A stretch of DNA of 64,000 nt from DASUPK01 sp963744105. Lineage in GTDB: Bacteria > Actinomycetota > Thermoleophilia > Solirubrobacterales > 70-9. Both the position numbers and the translations under genes were made by a program. Of this stretch, positions 41,637 to 50,223 are shown piece by piece. Every line of letters begins with the position of its first letter. Position 1 is the first letter of the stretch. The notes beneath the pieces are model-generated. The model ran no database searches. It had not been told where the DNA came from and saw nothing but the letters and a program-made list of their open reading frames with translations. The stretch covers positions 124,001 to 188,000 of the forward strand of contig CAVUSJ010000004.1 in assembly GCA_963744105.1 (NCBI GenBank). Reading direction: 5' to 3'.

Positions 41637-41643
41637 TAGGCTA
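41637..41643. promoter_or_regulatory. Shared divergent -10 element (DUF167 / thiL)
   Basis: TAGGCTA reads TAGGCT rightwards (6 nt before the thiL ATG) and TAGCCT leftwards (6 nt before the DUF167 GTG). The TANNNTA symmetry lets one 7-bp element serve both strands. The whole gap between start codons is 17 bp, so both -35 regions must lie inside the opposite genes. Function inferred. Confidence 0.6.
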
Positions 41644-41648
41644 GGTCC

Positions 41649-42653
41649 ATGCCCGCCAGCGAGTTCGACCTGATCGCGGCGATCAACGACTGCCTCCCGC
41701 TGCGCAACGAGCGGGTACGCATCCCGAGCGGAGACGACGCCGCGGTCGTCGAGCCCCACGGCGCCAGCGCGGTCTCCGTCGATGCCGTCGTCGACGGGGT
41801 CCACTTCCAGCTCGAGCGGTACGGGCCCAAGGCGGTCGGCCGGAAGGCGCTCGCGGCGGCGCTCTCCGACCTCGCCGCGATGGGAGCCACCCCGGGTGAG
41901 GCTTATGTCTCCCTTGGCGCTCCCCCCGAACTGGAGGACGCGGCCCTGCTCAAGATCGCCGGCGGCCTGGCCGAGGTCGCGAACCGGGAGTCGGTCGCGA
42001 TCGGTGGCGGCGACCTGGTCAGCTCGCCGACGCTCTTCCTCTCGGTCACGGCGATCGGATACGAGACCGGTCAGGCCGAGCTGGTGGGCAGGTCGGGAGC
42101 GAGGCCCGGCGACGTGCTCGCGGTGACCGGAGAGCTCGGCGGAGCGGCCGCGGCGCTCCCGCTCCTCGAGCCTGGCGAGGCACGGCCCGAGGTCCCGTCC
42201 GGCCTTCGCGAGCGGCTGCTCAACCGGCAACTCGACCCGCGGCCGCGGCTAGACGAGGGGCACGGCCTGGCCGAGGCCGGGGTGACGGCGATGATCGACA
42301 TCAGCGACGGCCTCGGAGCTGACGCCGGGCACGTCGCGAAGGCGAGCGCCTGCCGCCTCGAGATCCAGGTCGAGAAGGTCCCGGTGGCCGAGGGCGTCGC
42401 CGAGGTCGCGGGGAGCGTCGGCGCCGCGCTGGAGCTCGCCGTGAGCGGCGGGGAAGACTACGAGTTGCTGGCGGCCATCCCCGAGGAGGCGGTCGTCAGA
42501 GCCGTCGCCGCGGTCCGGGAGGCGGGGGGAACCCTGACCGAGATCGGCTACGTCACCAACGGCGAGGGTGTGGCCCTGCGCCTCCCGGATGGCCGGGAGA
42601 TCCAGCCGAGAGGCTTCGACCAGAGACGCGGGTCCCTCTCCGGCTCCGGCTGA
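41649..42653 (+). CDS. thiL: Thiamine-monophosphate kinase
   Basis: 334-residue PurM-like ATP-dependent kinase that phosphorylates thiamine monophosphate to thiamine diphosphate, the last step of cofactor synthesis. Signature segments: NDCLPL ... IPSGDDAAVVEPHG, VSVDAVVDGVHF, ALAAALSDLAAMGATP, VAIGGGDLVSSPTL, VTGELGGAAAALPLLE and MIDISDGLGADAGHVAKAS. The protein is full length for the family. The 3' end overlaps the convergent M28-like gene by 106 bp. No thiamine (TPP) riboswitch precedes it; the leader is absent. Confidence 0.94.
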   Translation: MPASEFDLIAAINDCLPLRNERVRIPSGDDAAVVEPHGASAVSVDAVVDGVHFQLERYGPKAVGRKALAAALSDLAAMGATPGEAYVSLGAPPELEDAALLKIAGGLAEVANRESVAIGGGDLVSSPTLFLSVTAIGYETGQAELVGRSGARPGDVLAVTGELGGAAAALPLLEPGEARPEVPSGLRERLLNRQLDPRPRLDEGHGLAEAGVTAMIDISDGLGADAGHVAKASACRLEIQVEKVPVAEGVAEVAGSVGAALELAVSGGEDYELLAAIPEEAVVRAVAAVREAGGTLTEIGYVTNGEGVALRLPDGREIQPRGFDQRRGSLSGSG

Positions 42654-44437
42654 GCCGGCTCGGGCGCGTCCTCCGGCTCGGGCTCCTCGGGCAGCTCCTC
42701 CGCCGGCTCGGGTTCCGCGAGAGCCTGGCGGCGCACCGAGATCTCACCGTCGATCGGTTCCTCGGCGGAGGTCCGCGATGGCCGTCCGGCGAGGGCGAGG
42801 ATGGCCACCCCCGCACCGGCGAACACGCAGCCGAGGAGGGCCAGCGAGCGGCCGATCTGGCCGTCGGCCAGCATGAGCAGCAGGTCATGCCAGACGCCGA
42901 GGCCCGCGTCGAAGCGGCCGGCGAGGTTCGCGACGAGCGCGAACAGCGGCACCAGGCCAAGCACGAGCAGTCCCACCACGGCCGGCCAGCCGGCGGGCCG
43001 GGTGGCGGCGAACATCCAGGCCTGCAGCCCGAGCGCCACGAGCACAGCCAGATAGGGATTGACCGCCCAGATGCCAAGCGTCGCCAGGCAGGCCAGCAGC
43101 ACGGCGGCGGGGGCCGCGGTGCCGGCCGCGCGCGGCGGAGGCGGTCTCAGGGGTCGCATGAAGAACGCGATCGCGCAGTAGGCCAGGATCGCCACGACCA
43201 CCGAGATCGTCCCGCCCAGCCCGAGTCCCTCGATCCGGGGGTCGAAGGGGAAATCGGGGCTCGGCATCAGGCCGACCAGCGCTGCGGCGAGCAGCACGAG
43301 GAGCGCACCGAGGAAGGGCACGATTCGCAATCCGGCCCAGAGGAAGCCGCGGCCCGCCTCGACGGGGCTGCGCGCCGCAGAGGCGATGCCCGCGCCCGCC
43401 CCGAGCGCCACGGGCAACAGCAGCGCCAGGGCGAGCATGGCGATCGTCCATCCAGGCAGCAGGTTCCCCGCCAGCCCGATGTAGCCGTTGGGTCCGTGCT
43501 GGACCGCGCCGGAGGATGCGTCGAGGGCCAGGATCATCGCAAGGGAGGCCCGTCCGAAGCGGGCGAACGTGTCCGTGTTGAAGTTGTCCGGGGTGTCCTG
43601 AGCCGGGTCGAGGGGGAGCTCGCCGTCCGAGGAGAGGCGGACCGCGGGCAGGTCGGCCTTGACCAGCGGGCCCTGCTCCCCGAGTCCCGCCGGCAGCGCC
43701 AGCCTGAACAGGTCGGACAGCGGTCCCTCGTCGCCTGCCGGCGTCCCGGCCTCCTTGGAGACGATCGAGTTCGCGGTCTCGTCGAGCTGGCTCGCCGTGC
43801 TCTGCGCCCCGGTCGACCAGGGGATCACCAGGGGAGCGGTCGGGTGCTGAACCGCCGGCTGCGTGAGGATGATCGCGGCGTCGAGCAGCCCTGCGTCCGT
43901 GTAGTCGCGGATGAAGCGCTTCGCGCCCAGCGCACCGATGCTCGACCCGTCCGTCGAGACGAAGACGAGAGTCTTGTGGTGCGAGGAGCCCGAGAAGGTG
44001 TCCGCGATCTGGAGCATCGCCGCGGTCGCAGCCGCGGTCGTGGTCGCCCCGCTGCCCTGAGCGACGTCTCGCGGCGCGATCAGCGCGATCTGCCGGTCGG
44101 ACTCGCCGGGCAGGGTCGCAATCAGGTTGTGCAGGTTCACGTCGTGGCCGCGGAAGGTGCCGCTGAAGCGCTGTTCCGAGACCGTCACGCCGTCGATCGA
44201 GGAGAAGTGCTGCTTCACCTGCTCCGCCATCGCGTTGTCGGCGCCCGATCCCGGCGTCGGGTAGGCGGCGGACTCGGCGAGCTGCTTGGCAAGCGGCGCT
44301 GCCACGGCCGGGTCGAAGGCGTCCGGGGGCACCCCGCCCGAGAGCGGCGGCGGGACCGACTGCAGGGAGAACATCGCGATCACCGCGGCGAGGGGAACGG
44401 CGAGCAGCGCGTATCTGTAGAGACGCAAGTCGATCAT
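42548..44437 (-). CDS. Polytopic membrane protein with degenerate M28 peptidase-like domain
   Basis: 629 residues. One N-terminal membrane segment (about 8-27), an extracytoplasmic domain (about 40-310) with M28-type order (HNLIATLPG, ATTTAAATAAMLQIADTF, KTLVFVSTDGSSIGALGAKRF), then about eight membrane segments (330-560) and an acidic Glu/Pro tail. In active M28 enzymes the zinc ligands sit in H-x-D, D and EE positions; here the equivalents read APRD, TT and GSS, so catalysis is unlikely. It resembles ER/envelope M28-plus-TM proteins turned into a receptor or scaffold. The C-terminal 106 bp are antisense to thiL. Confidence 0.75.
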   Translation of the reverse strand: MIDLRLYRYALLAVPLAAVIAMFSLQSVPPPLSGGVPPDAFDPAVAAPLAKQLAESAAYPTPGSGADNAMAEQVKQHFSSIDGVTVSEQRFSGTFRGHDVNLHNLIATLPGESDRQIALIAPRDVAQGSGATTTAAATAAMLQIADTFSGSSHHKTLVFVSTDGSSIGALGAKRFIRDYTDAGLLDAAIILTQPAVQHPTAPLVIPWSTGAQSTASQLDETANSIVSKEAGTPAGDEGPLSDLFRLALPAGLGEQGPLVKADLPAVRLSSDGELPLDPAQDTPDNFNTDTFARFGRASLAMILALDASSGAVQHGPNGYIGLAGNLLPGWTIAMLALALLLPVALGAGAGIASAARSPVEAGRGFLWAGLRIVPFLGALLVLLAAALVGLMPSPDFPFDPRIEGLGLGGTISVVVAILAYCAIAFFMRPLRPPPPRAAGTAAPAAVLLACLATLGIWAVNPYLAVLVALGLQAWMFAATRPAGWPAVVGLLVLGLVPLFALVANLAGRFDAGLGVWHDLLLMLADGQIGRSLALLGCVFAGAGVAILALAGRPSRTSAEEPIDGEISVRRQALAEPEPAEELPEEPEPEDAPEPAQPEPERDPRLWSKPLGWISRPSGRRRATPSPLVT

Positions 44438-44471
44438 CGGTCGAGCGCGGGCGTCCTTCTAACCTTCAGGC

Positions 44472-45182
44472 ATGGCGCGAGGACAGGCGCGGATTCTGCT
44501 CGTGGACGATGAGCAGGCCGTGCAGACGCTGCTCACCTACCCGCTTCGCAAGGAAGGTTATGAGGTGGTGGGGGCAATGGATGGGCAAGAGGCCCTGGAC
44601 CGCTTCGGTGAGGAGAGGTTCGATCTGGTGGTCCTCGACATCATGCTCCCGAAGCTGGATGGGATCGAGGTCTGCCGGCGCCTGCGGACCCGCAGCCAGG
44701 TGCCGATCATCATGCTGACCGCGAAAGGGGACGAGGTCGACAAGATCGCCGGCCTCGAGATGGGCGCCGACGACTACATCACCAAGCCCTTCTCGGTCGC
44801 CGAGTTCCGCAGCCGGGTGAAGGCGGCGCTGCGCCGTGGAGGAATGGGCGGCCAGCAGCTCGCCGGTGGCGAGCCGATCAAGGCCGGTGACCTCGAGATC
44901 GACTTCGAGCGCCGCTCGGTGACGCTCGAGGGCGAGCCGGTCCAGCTCACCTACGTCGAGTTCGAGATCCTCGCCGCCCTGGCCGGCGCGCCCGGCCGCG
45001 TCTTCACCCGCGAGATGCTGCTCGAGCACATCTGGGGGGACTCCACCTACCGCGATCCCCGGACCGTCGACGTCCACATCAGGCACCTCCGCGAAAAGCT
45101 CGAGACCGACGCGAAGGACCCGGAGTACCTGTTCACGGTGCGCGGCGTCGGCTACCGGTTTCGCGACTCCAACCGCGATTGA
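44472..45182 (+). CDS. OmpR/PhoB-family response regulator
   Basis: 236 residues. Receiver domain with the acidic pair VDDE (11-14), phosphoacceptor Asp56 in VVLDIMLP, Thr in MLTAKG and Lys in DYITKPFS. C-terminal winged-helix DNA-binding domain with TYVEFEILAALAGAPGRVFTREMLLEHIWG and RTVDVHIRHLREKLE. The gene overlaps the sensor kinase start (TTGA), and HtrA follows, so it forms a three-gene operon of the envelope-stress type. ATG is 6 nt after TAACCT (44460-44465), a leaderless-type start. Confidence 0.95.
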   Translation: MARGQARILLVDDEQAVQTLLTYPLRKEGYEVVGAMDGQEALDRFGEERFDLVVLDIMLPKLDGIEVCRRLRTRSQVPIIMLTAKGDEVDKIAGLEMGADDYITKPFSVAEFRSRVKAALRRGGMGGQQLAGGEPIKAGDLEIDFERRSVTLEGEPVQLTYVEFEILAALAGAPGRVFTREMLLEHIWGDSTYRDPRTVDVHIRHLREKLETDAKDPEYLFTVRGVGYRFRDSNRD

Positions 45183-46624
45183 GGCTGAACACCCTCCGCA
45201 ACCGGCTGGTCGGGCTGATCACGCTGATCACGGCGGCGGCGATCGCATTCGTCTACCTCTACGTGGTCCCGCAGCTCGAATCGAGCCTGACGGCCGAGAA
45301 GCTGCGGCGCCTGGAGCGGCTGGGCGTCGAGCAGGCACCGCGTCTCGCCCACGCCCTGGAGTCGGGCGCCTCGCAGCAGCAGGTCGAGGAGCTGGTCCGG
45401 ACGACGGCACAGTCCACCGAGAGCCGGGTGACTCTGCTCGCCGTGCGCGATCAATCGGGCGGGCCGCTCCCCTCCTTCGTCGTGGCGGACTCCCAGGCCG
45501 AGGCCACCGCGATCCAGGGCCGCTACCTGACCGCCGACGCGGCGATCGCCAGCCGGCACGTCGCCTCCGGCGTGGAACACGTCGCGGGGACGCGGGTGGG
45601 CACCTCCGCGGTCCCGATCCAGCTGGACGGGCAGACGCGCTGGGTGGCGGTCCTCTCCACTCCCCTCGCGGAGGTGAACGCCGACGTCGCCCTCGTACGC
45701 CGCCAGATCCTGATCGCCGGCCTGATCGCGCTGGTGGCGGCGTCGCTGATCGGCTTCTGGGCATCGGGCGCGGTCTCACGGCGGCTGCGCCGGATGCGCG
45801 AGGCGGCCGAGGCCGTCGCCGAGGGACACTTCGACCAGCCGATCCCAGTCGACTCCTCCGACGAGCTCGGCCAGCTCGCGCGAAGCTTCAACGACATGCA
45901 GCGGCGGCTCGCGCGCCTCGACAGCTCCCGGAAGGAGTTCATCGCCAACGCGTCCCACGAGTTGCGCACCCCGATCTTCTCCCTGGGAGGCTTCGTCGAG
46001 CTCCTCGAGACGGAGAAGCTGACCGCCGCGGAGCGACGGTCGTTCGTCGCCGAGATGCGCGCTCAGATCGAGCGGCTTCAGAAGCTCACCATCGATCTCC
46101 TCGACCTCTCGCGCCTCGACGCGGACGTCGTCGAGATCCATCGCGAGCAGGTCGACCTGAAGGAGGCGGCCCGTCAGGTCGCCGACGAGTTCCGCCCGTC
46201 GGCCAAGGCGCACCTCTCCTCCCTGCAGGTCCGAGGGCGCGGTGAGGTGGTCGCCCTCGCGGACCTAAATCGAGTCTCACAAATCATCCGTATTCTCATC
46301 GACAATGCCATCACGCATACGCCGCAGGGAACGAACGTGACGGTCACCGCTGTCCGCGGGGCCAATGCCGCTGAGCTGATCGTCGGCGACGACGCCAAGA
46401 AGGGCATCGACCCCCGGGCCATCGAGAAGGTCTTCGACCGCTTCTACACGGGCGACGCGGCGACCGGCTCGGGACTCGGCCTGGCCATCGCCGACGAGCT
46501 GGCGCTGCGCATGAACGGCCAGCTGGCGGTCGTGTCCCGTCGCGGCCACACCGCGTTCACGCTGAGCCTCCCCCTGTCGAAGCAGCACAGGCGGCAGCGC
46601 GAGCCCGCCGGAGCCGCCGCGTGA
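45179..46624 (+). CDS. Sensor histidine kinase with HAMP domain
   Basis: 481-residue membrane sensor. TM1 (about 12-32), an extracytoplasmic sensor region (about 33-180), TM2 (about 182-202) and a HAMP domain (about 205-255) precede the dimerisation box ANASHELRTPIFSLGGF (His about 260). The ATPase domain has the N-box LIDNAITHTP and the GSGLGLAIADE G2 box, but the usual D-x-G-x-G of the G1 box reads DDAKKGID, with one extra residue and a lost glycine. TTG start overlaps the regulator's stop. The signal is unknown; the HtrA partner suggests envelope stress. Confidence 0.92.
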   Translation: MRLNTLRNRLVGLITLITAAAIAFVYLYVVPQLESSLTAEKLRRLERLGVEQAPRLAHALESGASQQQVEELVRTTAQSTESRVTLLAVRDQSGGPLPSFVVADSQAEATAIQGRYLTADAAIASRHVASGVEHVAGTRVGTSAVPIQLDGQTRWVAVLSTPLAEVNADVALVRRQILIAGLIALVAASLIGFWASGAVSRRLRRMREAAEAVAEGHFDQPIPVDSSDELGQLARSFNDMQRRLARLDSSRKEFIANASHELRTPIFSLGGFVELLETEKLTAAERRSFVAEMRAQIERLQKLTIDLLDLSRLDADVVEIHREQVDLKEAARQVADEFRPSAKAHLSSLQVRGRGEVVALADLNRVSQIIRILIDNAITHTPQGTNVTVTAVRGANAAELIVGDDAKKGIDPRAIEKVFDRFYTGDAATGSGLGLAIADELALRMNGQLAVVSRRGHTAFTLSLPLSKQHRRQREPAGAAA

Positions 46625-47838
46625 ACCCCGTCAAACGGGTTGCCCCTCGGCTTCGCCTGCGGGGCACCCTCGCATCAACACTCGCGGCCGTCGCGCTGGC
46701 GTCGGCTCTCATCGCGACCGGCTGCGGCGGTGGCGGCGACACCACGATCACGGAGGGGAGCTCGCCGAGCAGCACCCAGCCGGTGGTCATCCAGTCGAGC
46801 GGCGGGGACTTCAATCCGGCCCAGATCTACAAGGACGTCTCGCCGGGCGTCGTCACGATCATCTCGGTCTTCGACTCGAGCGGCAACTCGCTGCTCGGCG
46901 GGGGCGGCTCCGCCGGCCAGGGCTCCGGGTTCGTCGTCGACAAGAACGGCGACATCGTCACCAACGCCCACGTGGTCACCAGCGGCGGACGGCTGAACGG
47001 CGGCGGCACTCCTCATGCCGCGAAGCAGGTCTTCGTCGAGTTCGGCGACCGCAACCGGGTCCCGGCGCAGATCGTGGGCTTCGACGCTGACGCGGACGTC
47101 GCGCTGATCAAGGTCGACCCGAGTGGTCTCAACCTCGTCCCGGTGCCCCTCTCGGACCGCTCGGCCTTCGCGGTCGGCGAGCCGGTGGCGGCGATCGGCA
47201 GCCCGTTCGGCGAGACCCAGTCGCTCTCGATCGGCGTGATCTCGGCGGTCAACCGGACTGTCGAGGGCCTCACCAACTTCGGCATCGACAACGCCATCCA
47301 GACCGATGCCTCCATCAACCCGGGCAACTCCGGCGGGCCGCTGCTCGACGCGAAGGGCCAGGTGATCGGCATCAACGAGCAGATCGCCTCGAGCTCGGGC
47401 AGCAACTCCGGCGTCGGCTTCGCCATCCCGGTGACCTCCGTTCGGTACTCGCTCGACCAGCTCCGCTCCGGCGGCAAGGTGCAGTACGCCTTCCTCGGGG
47501 TGACCAGCGAGTCCCTCTACCCGCAGCTCGCCGAACACCTCGGGCTCGACACCAAGAGCGGCGCGCTGATCACGGACGTCGTCAGCGGCAGCCCCGCGGA
47601 CAAGGCCGGCCTGAAGGGCTCCACCGGCGAGACGACCTTCCAGCTCCAGCACGTGAAGACCGGCGGCGACGTGGTGATCGCCGTCGACGGCAAGCCCGTG
47701 TTCCAGAACAACGACCTCTCGGAGCTGATCGCGCTCCACAAGCCGGGGGACACCGTCACCCTCGACATCCTCCGCGGCAACCAGCACGCCACCGTCGACG
47801 TCACGCTCGGCTCGCGCCCGTCTGACGTAGGTCAGTAG
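46621..47838 (+). CDS. HtrA/DegP-type serine protease lipoprotein with PDZ domain
   Basis: 405-residue exported protease. Signal sequence with lipobox IATGC (Cys about 38), a low-complexity Ser/Thr linker, then a trypsin-like domain with catalytic His117 (TNAHVV), Asp159 (DADVALIK) and Ser237 (NPGNSGGPL), and one C-terminal PDZ domain (about 290-395). It degrades or refolds misfolded envelope proteins. GTG start overlaps the kinase stop, so regulator, kinase and protease form one operon and the protease is a likely target or feedback component. Confidence 0.95.
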   Translation: MNPVKRVAPRLRLRGTLASTLAAVALASALIATGCGGGGDTTITEGSSPSSTQPVVIQSSGGDFNPAQIYKDVSPGVVTIISVFDSSGNSLLGGGGSAGQGSGFVVDKNGDIVTNAHVVTSGGRLNGGGTPHAAKQVFVEFGDRNRVPAQIVGFDADADVALIKVDPSGLNLVPVPLSDRSAFAVGEPVAAIGSPFGETQSLSIGVISAVNRTVEGLTNFGIDNAIQTDASINPGNSGGPLLDAKGQVIGINEQIASSSGSNSGVGFAIPVTSVRYSLDQLRSGGKVQYAFLGVTSESLYPQLAEHLGLDTKSGALITDVVSGSPADKAGLKGSTGETTFQLQHVKTGGDVVIAVDGKPVFQNNDLSELIALHKPGDTVTLDILRGNQHATVDVTLGSRPSDVGQ

Positions 47839-47921
47839 CGCCTGCCAGGCTGCGCCACTTTGGAGCGGAGGGCGAAGCCCGTAGCGACTTATGCTGGGCA
47901 GCCGCTCGCAGGCGCGGCTAT

Positions 47922-48857
47922 ATGGCGAAGCAGTCAATCCGAAAACTCGTAGTCGACCTCGCCTCGACCCTGCGCGAGGAGGTGCTCCCCCATCTCGGCG
48001 CGCACGCCGGGCGGGCCCACTCCGGCTCCGCCGAGGGCGGCGACGTCACCTTCGAGATCGACGAGCGCGCCGAGGAGCGAATGGAGTCCTTCCTCGCCGA
48101 GCGTGCCCCGGAGGTCTCCTTCTACTCCGAGGACCGCGGCATGGTCTCGCCCGCGGGCGACCGCGCCGAGTGGGTGCTGGTGGTGGACCCGATCGACGGC
48201 ACCCGCCCGGCGCTCGCAGGGCTCGAGTCGAGCTGCGTCTCCGTCGCCGCTGCGCCGCTGGACTCCGAGCCGACCATGGCCGACGTCCAGGTGGGCTGCG
48301 TGCTCGAGCTGAAGAGCGGCGCGGCCTTCGTAGCCGAGCGCGGCTCCGGCCTCGAGCCTGCGGCTCGGCTCTCCGTGAACAGCTCCCTGGAGCGGATGTT
48401 CTGGACGTACGGCTTCCGCGGCCGCCCGGCGCGGGCGCTGGTCGAAGTGCTGGCCGAGCTGATCGACCGCTCCTCGGTCGGCGGTGGGACCTTCGACCTC
48501 GGGTCGGCGACCTTCGACATGACTCGCGTCGTCACCGGGCAGCTCGACGCCTACATCGAGCCGGGGCCGCGGATGATCGACGACGTGCCCGCGGTCCGGG
48601 CCGAGTTCGAGCGCGTCGGCGGCGGCGCGATCCTCAACAACTCGCCGTACGACCTCGCCGCAGCCACGATCTGCCTCCAGGAGGGGGGCGCGATCGTCAC
48701 GGACGCTCACGGGCGGCCGCTGGGCGACCGGCCCCTGCTCGGCTCGAGCCACGAGTTCCAGATGTCGTGCGTGGCGGCTGCCAACGCGGAGCTCCACGCC
48801 GCGATCTGCGCAGAGCTCGACGCGGGCATCGAGCGGCTCCGCGCCGCTTCCGCTTGA
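47922..48857 (+). CDS. Inositol monophosphatase-family protein
   Basis: 311-residue Li-sensitive-type phosphatase fold. Metal-binding motifs: the Glu in YSEDRG (about 67-72), DPIDGT (89-94) and a relaxed C-terminal YDLAAATI motif in place of WDxAA. Members dephosphorylate inositol phosphates, fructose-1,6-bisphosphate, PAP or histidinol phosphate; the substrate cannot be set. It lies directly upstream of two trehalose genes, so a role on a trehalose- or sugar-phosphate is possible but only inferred. Confidence 0.85.
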   Translation: MAKQSIRKLVVDLASTLREEVLPHLGAHAGRAHSGSAEGGDVTFEIDERAEERMESFLAERAPEVSFYSEDRGMVSPAGDRAEWVLVVDPIDGTRPALAGLESSCVSVAAAPLDSEPTMADVQVGCVLELKSGAAFVAERGSGLEPAARLSVNSSLERMFWTYGFRGRPARALVEVLAELIDRSSVGGGTFDLGSATFDMTRVVTGQLDAYIEPGPRMIDDVPAVRAEFERVGGGAILNNSPYDLAAATICLQEGGAIVTDAHGRPLGDRPLLGSSHEFQMSCVAAANAELHAAICAELDAGIERLRAASA

Positions 48858-48903
48858 CGAGTACTTTTCCGCCCTTGCGCAAGCAACTTTCCACGGGGGT
48901 CCT

Positions 48904-50142
48904 GTGCTTCAGGAAGTAGCGCTGGGGTCGAAGTCCCTGGCGGACTACACGCACCTGGCCGGCCGCGGCCTGGTCGACGAGATCCGCGAGCTCGCGGAGA
49001 ACCTGCAGGGCAAGCGGGTCCTGCACGTGAGCGCGACCGCGTTCGGCGGGGGCGTCTCGGAGATCCTCTACACGCTCGTGCCGCTGATGCGCGACGTGGG
49101 CCTCGACACCCACTGGCAGGTCATCATGGGCCGCGAGGAGTTCTTCAACGCGACGAAGCTCCTCCACAACTCGCTCCAGGGCGACCCGAACACGCTCAGC
49201 CCCAACGAGTGGGAGCTGTTCGACCACTACAACAAGATGAACGCCGACTCGCTCGAGGGCGAGTGGGACGTGATCATCGTCCACGACCCGCAGCCCGTCG
49301 GCATGCGCGCCGGCGCCGCCGATCACGCGAAGAACTGGGTCTGGCGCTGCCACATCGACCTCTCCGAGCCCAACCCGGAGCCGATCGCCCGTCTGCTGCC
49401 GCTGATCTCGGACTACGACATCACCGTCTGGCATATGGAGCAGTACGTGCCGAAGGGCCTCGACGGCCATGGCGGAGTCCGGATCGTCCCGCCGGCGATC
49501 GATCCCCTCTCCCCCAAGAACATGGCGCTCTCCCCCGACGACGCCGCCTTCGTCTGCAACCAGTTCGGCATCGACGTCGACCGGCCGCTGATGACCCAGG
49601 TCTCCCGCTTCGACCCCTGGAAGGACCCGATCGGCGTGATCGACGCCTACCGCCGGGTCACCAAGGAGATCCCGGAGGTGCAACTGGCCCTGGTCGGCTC
49701 GATGGCCACGGACGACCCCGAGGGCTGGGAGTTCTTCCACCGCACCTTCGAGTACGCCGGCTCCGACCCGGACATCAAGATCCTCAACAACCTCAACAAC
49801 GTCGGCGCGATCGAGGTGAACGCTTTCCAGTCCCAGTCCGACCTGGTCATGCAGAAGTCGATCCGCGAGGGGTTCGGCCTGACCGTCGCCGAGTCGCTCT
49901 GGAAGGGTCGCCCGACCATCGGAGGCGACGTGGGAGGCATCCCGCTGCAGATCGTCGACGGCGAGGACGGCTACCTCGTCTCCACGCCCGACGACGCCGC
50001 CAAGCGCTCGATCGAGATCCTCCAGGACCCGGAGCTGGGCCGCCGCCTGGGCCGTGCAGGCAAGGAGCGCACCCGCGAGCGCTTCCTCACCCCCCGCCTG
50101 CTGCTCGACTGGCTGCGGATCTTCACGGACTTGGACTCCTGA
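48904..50142 (+). CDS. treT: Trehalose synthase, GT4 family (TreT type)
   Basis: 412-residue retaining GT-B glycosyltransferase. N-terminal segment RVLHVSATAFGGGVSEILYTLVPLM is typical of TreT/trehalose phosphorylase-synthases; HDPQPVGM and VPPAIDPLSPKN lie mid-protein; the C-terminal nucleotide-sugar part has SRFDPWKDPIGVIDAYR and the E-x7-E motif in KSIREGFGLTVAESLWKG. TreT makes trehalose from NDP-glucose and glucose in one step, without trehalose-6-phosphate. GTG start at 48904. 72 nt separate it from otsA, so the cell has two routes to trehalose encoded side by side. Confidence 0.87.
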   Translation: MLQEVALGSKSLADYTHLAGRGLVDEIRELAENLQGKRVLHVSATAFGGGVSEILYTLVPLMRDVGLDTHWQVIMGREEFFNATKLLHNSLQGDPNTLSPNEWELFDHYNKMNADSLEGEWDVIIVHDPQPVGMRAGAADHAKNWVWRCHIDLSEPNPEPIARLLPLISDYDITVWHMEQYVPKGLDGHGGVRIVPPAIDPLSPKNMALSPDDAAFVCNQFGIDVDRPLMTQVSRFDPWKDPIGVIDAYRRVTKEIPEVQLALVGSMATDDPEGWEFFHRTFEYAGSDPDIKILNNLNNVGAIEVNAFQSQSDLVMQKSIREGFGLTVAESLWKGRPTIGGDVGGIPLQIVDGEDGYLVSTPDDAAKRSIEILQDPELGRRLGRAGKERTRERFLTPRLLLDWLRIFTDLDS

Positions 50143-50223
50143 CCTGCAGCCGACCCGGCTTCGCCACATCCGGCGGCCACAAACACCGCCGCCGGATTAA
50201 GCCTGCCGACTAAAGTGGGTCGC

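Noticed and set aside
41632..41648. TPP riboswitch upstream of thiL
   Set aside because: Only 17 bp separate thiL from the divergent gene, too short for a riboswitch, and no conserved core is present.
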